From: Parasitella parasitica
Lineage: Eukaryota; Mucoromycota; Mucoromycetes; Mucorales; Mucoraceae
Reading direction: 5' to 3'
DNA length: 64,000 bases
Assembly: GCA_025201805.1 (NCBI GenBank)
Contig: MU619278.1
Span: 129,738-193,737 of the forward strand
The translations under genes were made by a program, and so were the position numbers. This document shows positions 23,986-37,106 of this stretch, one piece after another. The notes under the pieces are model-generated. The model worked only from the letters and a program-made list of their open reading frames with translations. It was not told the DNA's origin and did not search any database. Each line of letters starts with the position of its first letter. Position 1 is the first letter of the stretch.

Positions 23986-25634
23986 ATGGCTTCAAGGTTC
24001 CTTTCTAATACCCTTCAGGCTAATGTTAGCTTGACAAAGCAGGTAAGCATCATTCAAATGACATCCGAGTTGTGGTGCACAACCCTGTTATTTACCTTGT
24101 AAACAAACATTAGTTTGTTCGTCCTTTGGCTACCGCTGCCAAGCAAACCTCAGCGACCCGTATCACTAACTTGCCCAACGGCTTTACTGTCGCAACTGAA
24201 GAAAACACCTCTTCTGGTGCTGCCACCGTTGGTATTTGGATTGATGCCGGCTCTCGCAATGAGTCTGCAAAGACTAGTGGCGCTGCCAACCTCTTGGAAC
24301 ATGTTGCCCTTCAGGTAATTTATTCAATTCATTTTTATGCTACAGAAGAGACTGTCAGAAGCAGAGGGGGGGGGGAGATGTGTGTTATGAGGGGGGTGTT
24401 TTTGGCATATAGCAAGATGTTAAGACGATGCAACGTCATGTAATAACGATTCCTTGTATCAATAGGGCCAAGCTGCCAAATTTGACAAAATTGGGGGTGT
24501 TCTCACTGCCCAAACTGGCCGTGAAGTTACCTCTTTCTCTGCCAGAACCTTGGGAGCTAATGTCAAGGAATCCGTTGATATTCTTGCTGATCTCATCCAA
24601 AACACCAACATTGACGCCGCTTCTATTGACAAGCAACGCCAAGCTGTTTACAAGCAACAACTTGCTGCCGAGACCAACTATGAGGCTGTTGTTTTCGACC
24701 ATTTGCATGCTACTGCTTTCCAAGGTGAAGGTTTAGGTCGCCCTGTTGCTGGTGTCAAGGAAACCGTTGAGCAATTGACTGCCGAAGATTTGGTTGCCTA
24801 CCAAAAGCAGAACTATGGTGCCAACCGCATGGTCCTCGTTGGATCCGGCGATGTAGACCATGATGCTCTTGTTCGTCTCGCCGAGGAAAAGTTCAGTGGT
24901 TTGCAAACTGCTGCCCCCATCGCCCAAAAGAAGACTACCTTCACTGGTTCCGAAATCCGTCTTCGTGATGATACTTTACCTCAAGCTCGTATTGCTCTTG
25001 CTGTTGAGGGTGCTCCTTATCTTTCTGAAGACTACTTCAACTTGCTCGTTATGCAAGCTGTCATTGGTTCATGGGACAAGAGTTTAGGTGCTGCTGCCAA
25101 CCTTTCTTCTAGATTGTCAACCATTGTTAACAACAACCATCTTGCCAACTCTTTCACTGCATTCACCAAAGGTTATAAAGATACTGGTTTGTGGGGTATG
25201 TACGTTGTTACGGAGAACAAGGATCAAATCGATGATTTCGTTCACTTTACCCAGAAAGAATGGGCTCGTCTTTCTACAACTGTCACTGCCTCTGAAGTTG
25301 AACGTGCAAAGCAACAAGTTAGAGCAAGTTTGTTGTTGAGCCTTGACAATACCAATGCTGTTGCTCAAGATATTGGTTCTCAAGTTCTTGCTTCTGGCAA
25401 GCGATTGACTCCTGAAGAATTGAAGGATTTTATCAACAAGGTTTCTGCCAATTCTGTTCACAAGACTGCCAAGCAATACATTTGGGATCAAGAACTTGCT
25501 GTTGTTGGTCAAGGTCCTATTGAATGTTTGACTGATTACCTTAGAGTTCGCGGTTTCATGGCTTACAACAGGTAAATTTGACGCTTGAACACTGGTATAC
25601 ACTTGCTAACTATTTTTCATCGCATAGATTCTAA
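23986..25634 (+). CDS. COR1: Cytochrome bc1 complex core protein 1 (M16 family, mitochondrial)
   Basis: Four exons (23986-24042, 24114-24314, 24466-25571, 25628-25634) give 456 aa; the last exon holds only the final residue and stop. The N-terminus is a mitochondrial presequence rich in Ser/Arg/Leu (MASRFLSNTLQ). The M16 peptidase fold is clear (GIWIDAGSRNE, GGVLTAQTGREVTSFSA, LVGSGDVDH). The zinc-binding HxxEH is changed to NLLEH (Asn78, Glu81, His82), so one ligand is lost. This points to a structural core subunit of complex III rather than the catalytic beta subunit of the matrix processing peptidase. MPP-beta remains the alternative, but the lost histidine argues against it. Confidence 0.88.
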
Positions 25635-25777
25635 CTTATATATTTCACCTCTAATGATAAAAAAACAGACAATAAACTTTCGCTTTCTCCTTTTGACATG
25701 TAATAAAAAAAATTCAAAACTTTCAAATTAGTGAACCATAATCCTTTTGTTTCCATAGCGGTTGCAGAGACAAGCAT

Positions 25778-27160
25778 TTATTTACTGTTCAATTTAAGAG
25801 AGCCACAATATTGTCTAAGGTAAGGAGAAGCGAGCAAAAAGCTATTCAAGATAGGGCCAAGAGGAGTGAAGCTTTGTAATTTGAATAACCCCCACGGAGC
25901 AAAGCTATTGATAAACCAAGGAAACGTAATAAATGAAGTGTAAATCACGTAGAAATGTCTAGCAAATCTTGTAATTGGAGATTTGACGATTGAGTCAGGT
26001 AGCATTGGCACCAAGAAAATTGCCATTGCCTTTTCTATCACCACCAGTACACCATGAAGAACAAAAAAAGACATTTCCTGCCCCATATACCTTCCCGTGT
26101 AGAGTGTCCATCCAGCATTACACATAACAATATACTCGTGAGTGATGCCCGATGCAGCAAACACAGTCAAAGTAGCTAGAGCTATAGCTAAAGGCTTGTA
26201 TTTCGGATCCTTCCCAGTCAACTGACGGATTGAATGGTACACTGGTTTGAAGGCACTGTTAACCCAAGCAACACGAAAGATACGATGCCAGCGATGAGAC
26301 CAAAGATCCTCTAGAGAAATGCTTAAAAACGGATAATCCATCAAGTTTCTCCATTCATCTAAAATATAAACAAAAGTGGCCTGAATCGTCATGGACGTCA
26401 GAGTATATAGTTGGAACTTACCTGATCTATAAGAGCCATGTCCAACCACAATACAATGAATTAACTGAATGATTGAACCTGTCATATTGAATAATGCCAA
26501 AAGAAAAGTAATGCCAACAACAAAGAAAATAAATGCCTGCCAGGGATGGTTTTTCTGGATATTCAAGAGATCTTGCGAGGTAAAAGTCCTTAAATAAGAT
26601 ACGCAAATATCGTTTACTAATGAATTCAGTATGATGGACGGAAAAAGATGGTAAAATCTCTATACACGGTTTAGTCATTGTTATGCGGTGCTACTCAATA
26701 ATACCTTGTTCATGACGTTTGTTCGGTTTCTCTTATTTTCCTTGACTTTCTTGTCGCATCTAATGCTTGACCATAGCTCTTTATTTAAGGTAGATGGAGA
26801 TATATATGCATCCTTTTTGTATAACAATGGGTGAATCCAAAAGGTATCCCAATGCCTTTGAAATGCTGAAAAAGGCAGCGCTTGACAAAGCACACAAAAC
26901 ATATCTTTAAACCAAGTTAGTACTATAAAAGGCAAACTAATTGAATTATTACCATCGTTTTTGTCTCTGTAAAGACAAGGCATAGCTACTAAACATATCA
27001 TCAAGGGAAGCGAAATCAGCTGTTTTATCCTTGTCTGCAGAATATGTGGAGGTATAGCTGCCAAAATATACAAAGCTAGCATTGGTCCCAATGTGTAAAA
27101 AGCATACCGGCCTGTTGGTAACACTGTTCTTGCTTTACCAACAGCTTCATATTCGTTCAT
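25778..27160 (-). CDS. MBOAT_2 wax-synthase-like membrane O-acyltransferase
   Basis: Three exons (26705-27160, 26422-26659, 25778-26358, complement) give 424 aa. Many hydrophobic helices run along its length. The family signature is visible as LEDLWSHRWHRIFRVAW, and the probable catalytic histidine lies in SGITHEY (about His305). Members of this family move an acyl group from acyl-CoA to an alcohol or sterol at the ER. The substrate here is unknown. Intron 2 (26359-26421) is 63 bp and has no in-frame stop, so an unspliced reading stays open. Confidence 0.82.
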
Positions 27161-28270
27161 TATGAAATTTTGTTAGAAGGAAGAAAAGGATGTACTTTTC
27201 TCGGAGCGAGGTTTGAATAAGACACTAATAGTGTATTTCTATACGTACAAAAAAACTGCATGAAAATTTCTCATCGTTTTTTACTGGGGTGATTTAGGGA
27301 GCAATATTTATAACTACCCAACAACGATTATTGATACTTTAAATAGTAGGATCAATAATGCATTTGCATTCTGTTTCGACAAATATATTTCGGCATGAAT
27401 CATGAAGATCTCTCACCTTTGCAGGTTGTAAGCATATGACCGCGTTTCATTTGAGTCTCTCACTGTACGGGCTGTTTCTTTTTTGCCGCTACGCTTCTTG
27501 GGGTACGACTTTTTTTATACCTGGGAGGATAACAATGGCATTATTTAAACTTCATGATTATTGATTTTTACTTGCTTTACATTGAAAGGCTTATTGGTCT
27601 TTTTTGATAGACTATCAACAACTGAACTGCAAAATGCAATAATAAATCCAGGTTTCGATTAGCAATCTTATTTTTATTGTTTTATAAACCTTGTAGTATT
27701 TGATGAAAATGAAAAGCGTAATATACTTGTCCCAAGCCCTTCAGTTTAAAATAAAACTCTCTAACAGTGTACATTGAGATCATTAGGCAAGTTTCTTTTC
27801 CGTTTCGTAACATGTTGGTACTACAGCTTTGGATAGCTTTAAGCAATGCAAGAAACTGTTCATTGTACAAGTGTATAAATGAAAATATCAGTAGATGCCG
27901 GTATACCAGTATTATTAGCTGTGCTTGCTAAGGTAAATTAGGGTACCACTCTGTATGGTTGCATTCCCGGATTTCTTTGTGATCAAGAACTGGGTCAATT
28001 TTTCCATCCCTAAACACTAATTATCAGTTTCTAAAAACTTTGTCTGTCGATCCGCACCGTCTTTGATTTAAAATCACACTAAAATTTACCCTGCAACTCA
28101 AAGTTTGTTAGTGACAACAGATGTCGATTATCCTTATCGTTCCTATCACATGTCCTTCCTTCTCTACATACATGATCGTTTATTGCAAAAAAGCAAATTA
28201 TAAATATAGCACAATCGCTACAGAGTGCTCAAACAAATAAATACATCAATATACTATTCGGTTGTAAATT
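27161..28270. other. Intergenic between two minus-strand genes
   Basis: Promoter side of the MBOAT gene. A frame at 27682-27870 has no family signal. Confidence 0.6.
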
Positions 28271-29574
28271 TTACAGTTTGCTGTTATTGTCATGGTTGGG
28301 TATCGTATCTTTGATCTTATCTTGTTCATACTTAGACAAACGGATAAGACCTTCTTGTGCCGTAGTAGCAATCAACGTCCCATCTCTGCTATAGATCCTA
28401 CCAAACGCCATACCACGACCGCCATTGCTACGAGGGCTGTGCATATCATAAAGCAGCCTGCAGCTACAGGTCAATAAACACAGCGGTGTAAAACGATCAA
28501 AGAGTACTTACCATTCGTCAGCTCTCGCAGGATAATGGAACCACATGCAATGGTCTAAACTGGCCAACATACTAATACCTCTTGCTGGAACACCATTTGC
28601 CTTGGCTGCAGTACCAACAAATCCACTATCTGACGCATATGCAATTACACAGGCATGAAGTCGTTTATCTGATCCAAGTTGTCCTCTTGTCTTGAACCAA
28701 CGGCGCTAAAGAGTTCCCATACATCATTAGGTATCGCCATTACTGTTCCTTTCAGATAAAATTCAACTTACAGCTTTAAAAGATGGCCGACGAATACTGA
28801 TCTCACGATAGTCTACAGGGGAGCTCTCTTCAATACGGAGTTTAATGTGTTCCCGGTACTTTGGAAGTAAATCAGGTTGCTCCAAAGCCTTTTGTAATAA
28901 TTCTACATCACTAAAAACCGTTAAAGACCGAAAATCAAGCAAACGGTCGTTGATGATACTTACGAAGGAAGCGTTTCAGGTTCAGGAACCTTGGGCATTT
29001 CTGTTTGATGCGTCATTTGGATACTTGTATCTGGCTTTGTGAAGCTAAAACTGCTGACAAAGATGGCTTTGCCTTTTTGAGATGCGGTAACAAATCGAGT
29101 GGCAAAAGATCTGCCATCGCGAAGCCGAGATACTTGATAAATGACAGGAACCTCCACATTGCCCGGTAAGATAAAGTAACTGTGTAATGACTATTTGTAT
29201 CATGTGTCAATAATCATACCATACCCAGGAACAAAAGTGTGTACTATACGCTACATGAATGTCAAATTCTTCTCCAACAGTGTAAAATGCAGCCCGCAAA
29301 GCTTGAGCAACAATCTGAATATTCATTCAGTAAGCCAAATCTCTTGCCTTGTATATTTATTTACCTGGCCTCCAAAGGCACCACGAGCACCAGCAGGCAG
29401 CCAAAGTTCCTTACTCATGTATAAATTTGCATCGACCTCTTGCACTTCTACTGCATTGGCCATGCGTACGCCAAAATCGTCATCGTTTTCATCGCCAAAC
29501 TTTGCTGTGATGACTGGTGTAGAGTTTTTCTTGTCTGCAAACGAGATAACGGCAGGGAAGGTTGAATTGGGCAT
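28271..29574 (-). CDS. Peroxisomal acyl-CoA thioesterase (TesB/ACOT8 type)
   Basis: Six exons (29365-29574, 29255-29314, 28964-29190, 28772-28910, 28512-28705, 28271-28457, complement) join in phase to 338 aa. It hydrolyses acyl-CoA to free fatty acid and CoA. Seen: the first hotdog fold (GARGAFGGQIVAQALRAA, SLHSYFILPGN, GRSFATRFV) and the second (SLDHCMWFHYPARADEW, SPRSNGGRGMAFGRIYSRDG). The protein ends in SKL, a type 1 peroxisomal targeting signal. This suggests a role in peroxisomal fatty-acid turnover. Exon 2 is only 60 bp. The final acceptor was chosen at the second of two nearby AGs because only it keeps TGG-CTG-CTT in frame. Confidence 0.93.
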
Positions 29575-30227
29575 GATTGAGATTATGGGATAGGGAAAGG
29601 GAGGGAACAGTTACCAGTTTAAATATACAAATGTATAGCTGTACAAGCCACGAGTGTATAGGATTTACAATGACTAAAGGAATAAGTTCTTTTCTTAAAT
29701 GTTGCGATTACTAATGGCAAAATCTGGAAGATATGTTTACCCAATGGGCCCAATGGAGGGATTTGTGCGGTTATTTAATATCGCTTCAAATATGGACATT
29801 ATGTCTTATCGACCACTTCAATTACATACTAAAGGAGTAACTTGAAAATACCACGCACAACTGATGAGGTCGTAATGATTCAGCTTATTAGTTTATAGTT
29901 GCACATACCCAATAGTAATAATGTCGGTTTATTTTTTGAATCTAATTTGTTTATTCACAAGATGCCAACAGAATCTTGATTAAGTCTTGGTAAATATGCC
30001 GTTGCATTAGCATGTTGGCTGTGTAAAATCTTTTCTGAAGGGAAGACATAATTAATTGCTGTAAGACTTTGATTTGGGCGGAGAGAAATCATGATGAAAC
30101 TTTTATGCAATTATTGTGGTTGGGAGCGATTGACAAGGGATTGCATATTATATAAATATCTGCCTAAAACCGTGTCTCTTTTTATATCACTTTATTTTCT
30201 TACAAAAATATCACAAGTATCCCTAAC
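29575..30227. other. Divergent promoter region, thioesterase / transaldolase
   Basis: About 650 bp between two divergently transcribed genes; the transaldolase TATA candidate is listed separately. Confidence 0.7.
30151..30157 (+). promoter_or_regulatory. Candidate TATA box of the transaldolase gene
   Basis: TATAAAT lies about 77 bp before the transaldolase start codon, followed by a pyrimidine-rich leader. Position and match support a core promoter; no transcript data are available. Confidence 0.5.
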
Positions 30228-31311
30228 ATGACTTCTGTACTCGATCAAATCAAGCAATTTACTACAATTGTCGCTGATTCCGGCGATTTTGAAAGTAAGG
30301 GTTATAAACAAGATACTTCAAATACGTTATTTCTAACATGCGATAATGTAGCTATTGCGCAGTATGAACCACAAGATGCCACTACTAATCCTTCCTTAAT
30401 CCTGGCTGCTTCCCAGAAGACTGAGTACGCCAAGCTTGTCGATGACGCCGTTGAGTTTGCCAAAAAGAAGAGCAGGTAAGAACATCCTCTCGCTTCACAC
30501 AATAGACGATGAGCTGATCTTGAATACCTATTCAAGCGATATCGACGAACAAGCTGATTGGGCCTTTGACAAAGTATTAATCAATTTCGGCAAAGAGATC
30601 TTGAAGATTGTTCCTGGCCGTGTCTCCACCGAAGTTGACGCTCGTCTTTCATTCGACAAAGAAGCCACTGTTGCAAAGGCTAAGCGATTGATTGCGCTCT
30701 ACAAGGATGAAGGCATTGATAAAGACCGAGTATTGATCAAGATTGCCTCTACCTTTGAAGGCATTCATGCTGCTCATGAATTGGAAACCAAGCATGGTAT
30801 CCACTGTAATCTGACACTTTTGTTTGGCTTCCCTCAAGCTGTTGCATGTGCCGAGGCGGGTGTCACATTGATTTCTCCCTTTGTTGGACGTATTCTTGAT
30901 TGGCACAAGGCACATAGTGGCAAAGAGTACTCTCAAACCGAAGATCCTGGTGTCATCTCAGTCACCAACATTTACAATTACTATAAACAATACGGCTACA
31001 AGACTATTGTCATGGGCGCTTCATTCCGTAATACTGGCGAGATCGAGGAATTGGCAGGATGCGACTTCCTCACCATTTCGCCTAAATTGCTGGGAGAGCT
31101 GCAGAAAGACACAAAGAAATTGGAGCGTAAATTGAGCCCTCAGGGCGGTGGAAAACAAGAAAAGGTATCTTACTTCAATGACGAGTGCAAGTTCCGTTGG
31201 GACATGAACGAAGACGCCATGGCCACTGAGAAATTATCTGAAGGCATCCGTAATTTCGCCAAAGATGGTACTAAATTGGAAGAAAATTTGATTTCTAAAT
31301 TGAAAAAATAA
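30228..31311 (+). CDS. TAL1: Transaldolase
   Basis: Three exons (30228-30294, 30352-30475, 30537-31311) give 321 aa, the normal length. The enzyme moves a dihydroxyacetone unit between sugar phosphates in the non-oxidative pentose phosphate pathway in the cytosol. Seen: [24 protein letters not shown], the Schiff-base lysine in [34 protein letters not shown] and [11 protein letters not shown]. Intron 1 is 57 bp with no in-frame stop; retaining it would insert 19 residues (KGYKQDTSN...) between GDFE and the conserved [11 protein letters not shown] region, so the spliced form is preferred. Confidence 0.96.
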
Positions 31312-31965
31312 AGATTGCTCAAAGTGTAACATTTCACTAAGTCTCTCTAGCCCTTTTGTGATTATACGATTCTGTCTTGAATTTCATGATGTGTGGCAAC
31401 ATCTAGTGAGACCGCAGTCATACCTTGTGTTGAAAGTGTAATATCGACTGATCTGATTACTAGGTTTGTTAAAGCCGTGAAATAAGAGAATTTAAACATG
31501 GATGTAATCATTTGTAGAAATTAATAGGTACAATAAAATTGCAAATACAAAATAAGCCTTTGATTTGTGCTATTAATAACGCATGCCTTAATTTACTTGA
31601 TTGGATGGCCGAAGTAATCAAGACGAAGAAGTTTACTGCAGAGCAAATGCTGTTGCTTTCACTTTCTCTAGGCAACGAGCTCAAATCAGCGTGGCTTGTA
31701 AAACGGATGAGAAGTATCTTTATACTATACAGGAAACTATACATTATTATGTGGCTAAATCGAAATAAACAAAGGCTATAGATTACACAAATTGATTTAA
31801 CTGACTTGGAATGATTGGTGAACACAGATCAAAAAGGGACACCTGAAGGCAGAGAAACCCAGCCCCACGCCGGTTGCACAGCAAGCTAAAAAGGTTTATT
31901 TGAGGTATAAAAGCGTTTGTTTTCGTTTTTGCCTCCCTACTTTGTTTCTTTGTCTTGAACCCAAA
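31312..31965. other. Intergenic between transaldolase and chitin synthase
   Basis: A frame at 31539-31781 (80 codons, with FTAEQMLLLSLSLGNELKS) is open but unrecognised and lacks start context. The right end is the chitin synthase promoter. Confidence 0.5.
31906..31912 (+). promoter_or_regulatory. Candidate TATA box of the chitin synthase gene
   Basis: TATAAAA lies 60 bp before the start codon, followed by a T-rich leader typical of fungal promoters. Confidence 0.5.
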
Positions 31966-34724
31966 ATGTACAAGTCAGAACACGATCAGTATCCGCTACA
32001 GGACACTCAGTTCTCAAACCAACCTCCCGTCTCTCGTTCACCTTTTGAAGATGACGGCTATCCAGCAGATCAACAAACCCCTCATTATGACCACCAGCCT
32101 TTATTAGCCTCTGGTCCTCCTGGCGGCGGCTATCCGCCTATACATAATTCTCCCTACGCACTCAGCCCTGGAGGCGCATCACCTTATCCATCCCATAGCA
32201 ATAACAGTAGTTCTCCTACTGTCCCGCAATACTTTAACCCGCCCTCACCAAATATGCATTACGGTGAAGCACCAAGACGCCAACCTCGTCGTTACAAAAC
32301 AAGTAAGTCTAAAGTGTGGAGAAGTGGGGGGGGGGAGTTCCTGTTATTAGGCTCTAATTATCGCTTTTTATAGCCAGACAGGTCAAATTGACAAAAGGTA
32401 ATTTGGTGTTGGATTGTCCTGTCCCTACCAGTTATTTGGCGAACTTGCCCCACCAAGATGGCAAAGAGTTCACGCACATGAGATATACAGGTGAGGCTTG
32501 CTATATAAAATACACAGATGAGGTCAAGTCTAACTTTCTTGCAGCTGCCACATGTGATCCCAAGGATTTCGTAAACGAGGGCTATACGCTTCGCCAACAA
32601 ATGCTTGGCCGTAAAACTGAACTGTTCATCGTCTTGACCATGTACAACGTAAGCGTTACCATTCAAGGAGAGATCAGTCTAATCTAACATAACCAAATCG
32701 ACTTGTTCTAGGAAGACGAAGTCTTATTCACACGTACAATGAATGGTGTCATGAAGAATATTGCTCATCTGTGTACTCGCGAACGTTCAAAGACTTGGTC
32801 TAAAGACGGGCCTGGGTGGATGAAGGTTACTGTATGTATTGTTTCTGACGGTCGTAACAAGATCAATCCTCGCACATTGAATGTTTTGTCCTTATTGGGT
32901 GTGTACCAGGACGGCGTCGCCAAGAACGTTGTGCACGGGAAGCCTGTTACTGCCCATCTTTACGAATATACGACGCAAATCTCTATCGCCCCTGACATGG
33001 AGGTGTTGAAACCTGGCACCTCCACCAAGAGCATAGCGCCTTGTCAAATTTTGTTTTGCTTGAAGGAAAAGAATCAGAAGAAAATCAATTCGCATCGCTG
33101 GTTTTTCCAAGCCTTCGGTCCTGTCATCGACCCTCACGTCTGCGTCTTGATCGATGTCGGTACAAAGCCCGGCCGCACATCTATTTATCATCTTTGGAAG
33201 GCATTTGACATCAACTCCAACATTGCTGGTGCTTGTGGTGAGATTCGTGCAATGGCAGGCACAGCTGGTGTTGCTCTGTTAAATCCTCTCGTTGCTGCCC
33301 AGAACTTTGAGTACAAAATGTCCAATATTTTAGACAAGCCTCTGGAATCTGTCTTTGGGTATATCTCTGTACTACCAGGTGCTTTCTCTGCTTATCGCTT
33401 CAAGGCCCTTCAAAACGATGTCGATGGCCATGGTCCATTGGAAAAGTATTTCTTGGGCGAGACTCAGCACGGCGGCGACGCTGATATCTTTACTGCTAAC
33501 ATGTATCTGGCCGAAGATCGTATTCTGTGTTATGAACTGGTAGCTAAAAAGAAAGCTCATTGGTTATTGCACTATGTGTCTAGTGCGTACGGTGAGACTG
33601 ATGTTCCTGACAAAGTGGACGAGTTCATCTCTCAACGTCGACGTTGGTTGAACGGCTCCTTCTTTGCTGGCATCTACGCTCTTTATCATTGGCGTAAGGT
33701 GTGGGCCTCAGACCACTCTTATATCCGTAAAATGTTGTTTATGTTTGAAGACATCTACAATACTTACAATCTGATCTTTTCCTGGTTTGCTCTTGGTAAC
33801 TTTTACCTAACATTCTTCATCTTAACTCGTGCGCTTGCTCCTGCCGAAGAAGGTCAGCCTGGCCTTTCAAGAGCACCCTTCTCTGCGGATGTCGCCAATC
33901 TACTGCACAACATTCTCAACTACATCTACATTATCCTGCTTGTTATCCAATTCATCATTGCTCTTGGTAATCGTCCTCAAGGCTCCAAGATCGCTTACAC
34001 TGGCTCCATGGTATTCTTTGCGCTCCTAATGATTTACATGATGTTTGCCGCTATTTGGATTACTGTTGTTGGCGTCACTACGATTGTCCAGGACTCTGAT
34101 GGCCAGTTCATTGCCATGCTGGGCCAAAGCACTTTTAGAAACATCATCATCTCGCTATGCTCAACCTACGTCATGTACTTTGTCTCTAGCTTCATGTTTC
34201 TTGATCCCTGGCATATGTTTAGCAGCTTCATCCAGTACATTCTCTTGTCTCCCAGCTACACCAATGTTCTCAATATTTACGCGTTTTGTAATACCCATGA
34301 TGTCTCGTGGGGTACCAAAGGCGACAATACTGTAGCCACTGATCTGGGGGTGGTCAAGGCCAAGAAGGATGGATCAGGCGATTTGGCTGTCGAGGTTGAA
34401 GTGCCCACAGAAGAAACGGACATTAATGCTGCATACAATGATGCCATGACTGAGCTGCAGAAGGTGGTAGAACCAGAAAAGGCTCATCGTGACGCCAAAA
34501 CCAAACAAGAGGACTACTATAGATCGTTCCGTACTAGACTTGTTTTGTCGTGGATCGTCTCCAACTTGGCTTTGGTTGTTGCCATCACTAACACCTCTGT
34601 CATTACAACTGGCGATCGTTCAGCTGCTTATCTTGGCTTTGTGCTTTGGTCTGTAGCAGGCTTGTCGTTGATCAGATTTACTGGTTCAACGTTGTACCTC
34701 ATATTCAAAGTCTTTAGTGGATAA
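31966..34724 (+). CDS. Chitin synthase (division 1, class I-III type)
   Basis: Four exons (31966-32302, 32374-32490, 32545-32648, 32712-34724) give 856 aa. It polymerises UDP-GlcNAc into chitin at the plasma membrane. The N-terminal ~110 residues are Pro/Ser/Gln-rich. The chitin synthase N-terminal signature [14 protein letters not shown] is rebuilt across the second intron. The catalytic region contains LIDVGTKPG, the EDRIL motif near residue 451 and QRRRW near residue 494. Multiple membrane helices follow, then a charged cytosolic stretch and two last helices. The class within division 1 cannot be fixed by eye. It lies convergent with the PEPCK gene. Confidence 0.96.
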
Positions 34725-35313
34725 ATCTAATATAAATCGTTCTGTCGTATCCATCTCTCAATTTTGTATTTTCTTCGCCAATATCCCCTTTCTACTACTA
34801 CTCTATATATACATATCTACAAAAATTGATAATAAAAAGTTTATCAACAAATTCAAGTTATACACATATGCTCATTTATATTTATATGCACACTGCATAA
34901 TCCTAAAGGGTGGCTATTCTAAAGCCTATACGATACCACAGTTTTTTTTTTTTTTTGCTGATTAGTATTGCATGATTTGCTTGAATAATTGGCCCTTCGA
35001 TGCTTATTATCTAATCATAGCTGTCCTGATAAGGGTCCCTTGGTACGGCGGTATATTTCTGAATCATTGGCTTGGTCAAACAAGCTAAGAATGATGCCCT
35101 TGAATTTCATTTTATACAAGAGCAAAATAAGAGTTCAAACTGATTCAGGAAAGGCTCAACGCATGAAAGGCGGATTTACGAGAAATAAAAGTTTATTTCA
35201 TCTAAATAATATATAATATACATTTTTAATGTGTGCGTGTAGAAGATTTTTTTTGCTATGCTAGAAGAGAAGGATGAGTAGTAATGATTATAAAATAAAG
35301 GGTTGTAGATTAT
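34725..35313. other. Convergent 3' intergenic region, chitin synthase / PEPCK
   Basis: AT-rich with a T tract near 34940-34955. It should hold both polyadenylation regions. No gene is supported. Confidence 0.6.
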
Positions 35314-37028
35314 TTAAAGCTTAGGTCCAGCAGCCAAAGTTTCAGAAGCAGCCTCGTCTTCATAAGTCTTGAAGTTGTCAACAAACATCTGACCAACCTT
35401 ACGGAGAGATTCGTCGAATTCAGCATCAGTGCCATTCCAAGCAGTCTTGGGGTTCAAAAGTTCAGAAGGAACACCAGAGACAGCCTTAGGGATTTGCAAG
35501 TTGAAAATTTCAAGATCTTCGTAGTCAGCCTTAGCCAATTCACCGTTGTGGATAGCATCCAAGATAGCACGAGTGTACTTGAGAGGGCAACGCTTAGATG
35601 TTGCAGCAGAGCCACCGATCCAACCAGTGTTGATCAACCAAGCGTCAGCCTTGTGAGTAGACATCTTCTGGGCCAACATGGTGGCATAGCGTTGAGGGTG
35701 GAGAACCAAGAAAGGAGCACCGAAACAAGCACTGAAAGTAGCTTGAGGCTCAACAATACCGTCTTCAGTGCCAGGAACCTTAGTAGTGTAACCGCTGATA
35801 AAATGATACATGGCTTGCTCAGCAGTCAACTTGGAGACAGGAGGCAAGACACCAAAAGCATCGCAGGTCAACAAGATGATGTTCTTGGGGTGAGATCCCA
35901 TACATGGTAACTTGGCATTGGGAATGTGGTAGATAGGATAAGCACAACGGGTGTTCTCGGTCAAGAAATCATCAGAGTAGTCAACAACGCGAGTTTCTTC
36001 GTCCAAGACAACGTTCTCCAAAATGGCACCAAACTTGATGGCGTTGAAAATATCAGGCTCCTTCTCACCAGACAAGTCAATGCACTTGGCATAACAACCT
36101 CCTTCAATGTTAAAGACGCCATCGTCTGACCAGCAGTGTTCATCATCACCAATCAACTTACGCTTGGGATCAGCGGAAAGAGTGGTCTTACCAGTGCCTG
36201 ACAAACCAAAGAAGAGGGAAACATCACCGTCGGGACCCTCGTTGGCAGAAGAGTGGAGAGAGAGAACACCAGCCTTGGGCATCAAATAATGCATAACAGT
36301 GAAAATACCCTTCTTCATCTCACCAGCATACTCGGAGCCGAGGATAACCATTTCGTTGCGCTTAAAGTTGATGGAAACAGAAGTGGTGGAGCTCATGCCA
36401 GTGGTGTAACGGTTGGCAGGGAACTCGCCAGCGTTGAAGATGGTGAAATCAGGAGTACCAAAGTCCTCGAGTTCTTCCTCGGTAGGGCGGATCAACATAT
36501 TGCGCATGAACAACAAGTGATAAGCACGAGAAGCAACAACACGGACCTTGATACGATATTTGGGATCCCAACCAGCAAAACCATCAAAGACATACAAACG
36601 AGGGCGAGTGTTGAGGTAATCGATAGCACGTTCACGATTAATCAAAAAGACACGCTCGCTGATGGGAGTATTCACAGGGCCCCACCAAACATCCTTTTGA
36701 GAGGACTCTTCTTCGACAATACGCTTGTCTTTGGGAGAGCGACCAGTCTTCTTGCCAGAGTAGGCACAAAGAGCTCCAGCAGATGAGATGACAGTACCTT
36801 GCTCATAAGTCAAAGCTTGTTCGTAAAGAACGGCGACAGAAGGGTTGCGCATGATAGTAACCTAGCAACGATATTTAGCCTCTGTGTAATACAGTGAATC
36901 CATGCTCTTACCTTATCATAGTCAATACCCGCGAATTCATGAAGATGTTCTTCGACCTTGGTGTGGACAGAGTTGGAGCTAGTGGGTCTACCACCAGTGT
37001 AAGGAGATCCGGGTCTTGAGGCAACCAT
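35314..37028 (-). CDS. PCK1: Phosphoenolpyruvate carboxykinase (ATP)
   Basis: Two exons (36912-37028 and 35314-36861, complement) give 554 aa. The enzyme turns oxaloacetate and ATP into PEP, CO2 and ADP, the entry step of gluconeogenesis. Seen: [15 protein letters not shown], the substrate-site region [12 protein letters not shown], the kinase-1a P-loop [11 protein letters not shown], the metal-binding [21 protein letters not shown] and the C-terminal NTGWIGG. These identify the ATP-type fungal/bacterial/plant enzyme rather than the GTP type. Codon use in the gene is notably C-ending, as expected for a highly expressed gene. Confidence 0.97.
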
Positions 37029-37099
37029 TTTGAGAGTGTTTAATATATTTTATTGATGTCAATGAAATCAAAGAACTGAAATTTCTGATTCAGGCTTCT

Positions 37100-37106
37100 T
37101 TTTATA
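37100..37106 (-). promoter_or_regulatory. Candidate TATA box of the PEPCK gene
   Basis: On the minus strand TATAAAA lies about 72 bp before the start codon, followed by AAG. Confidence 0.5.
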
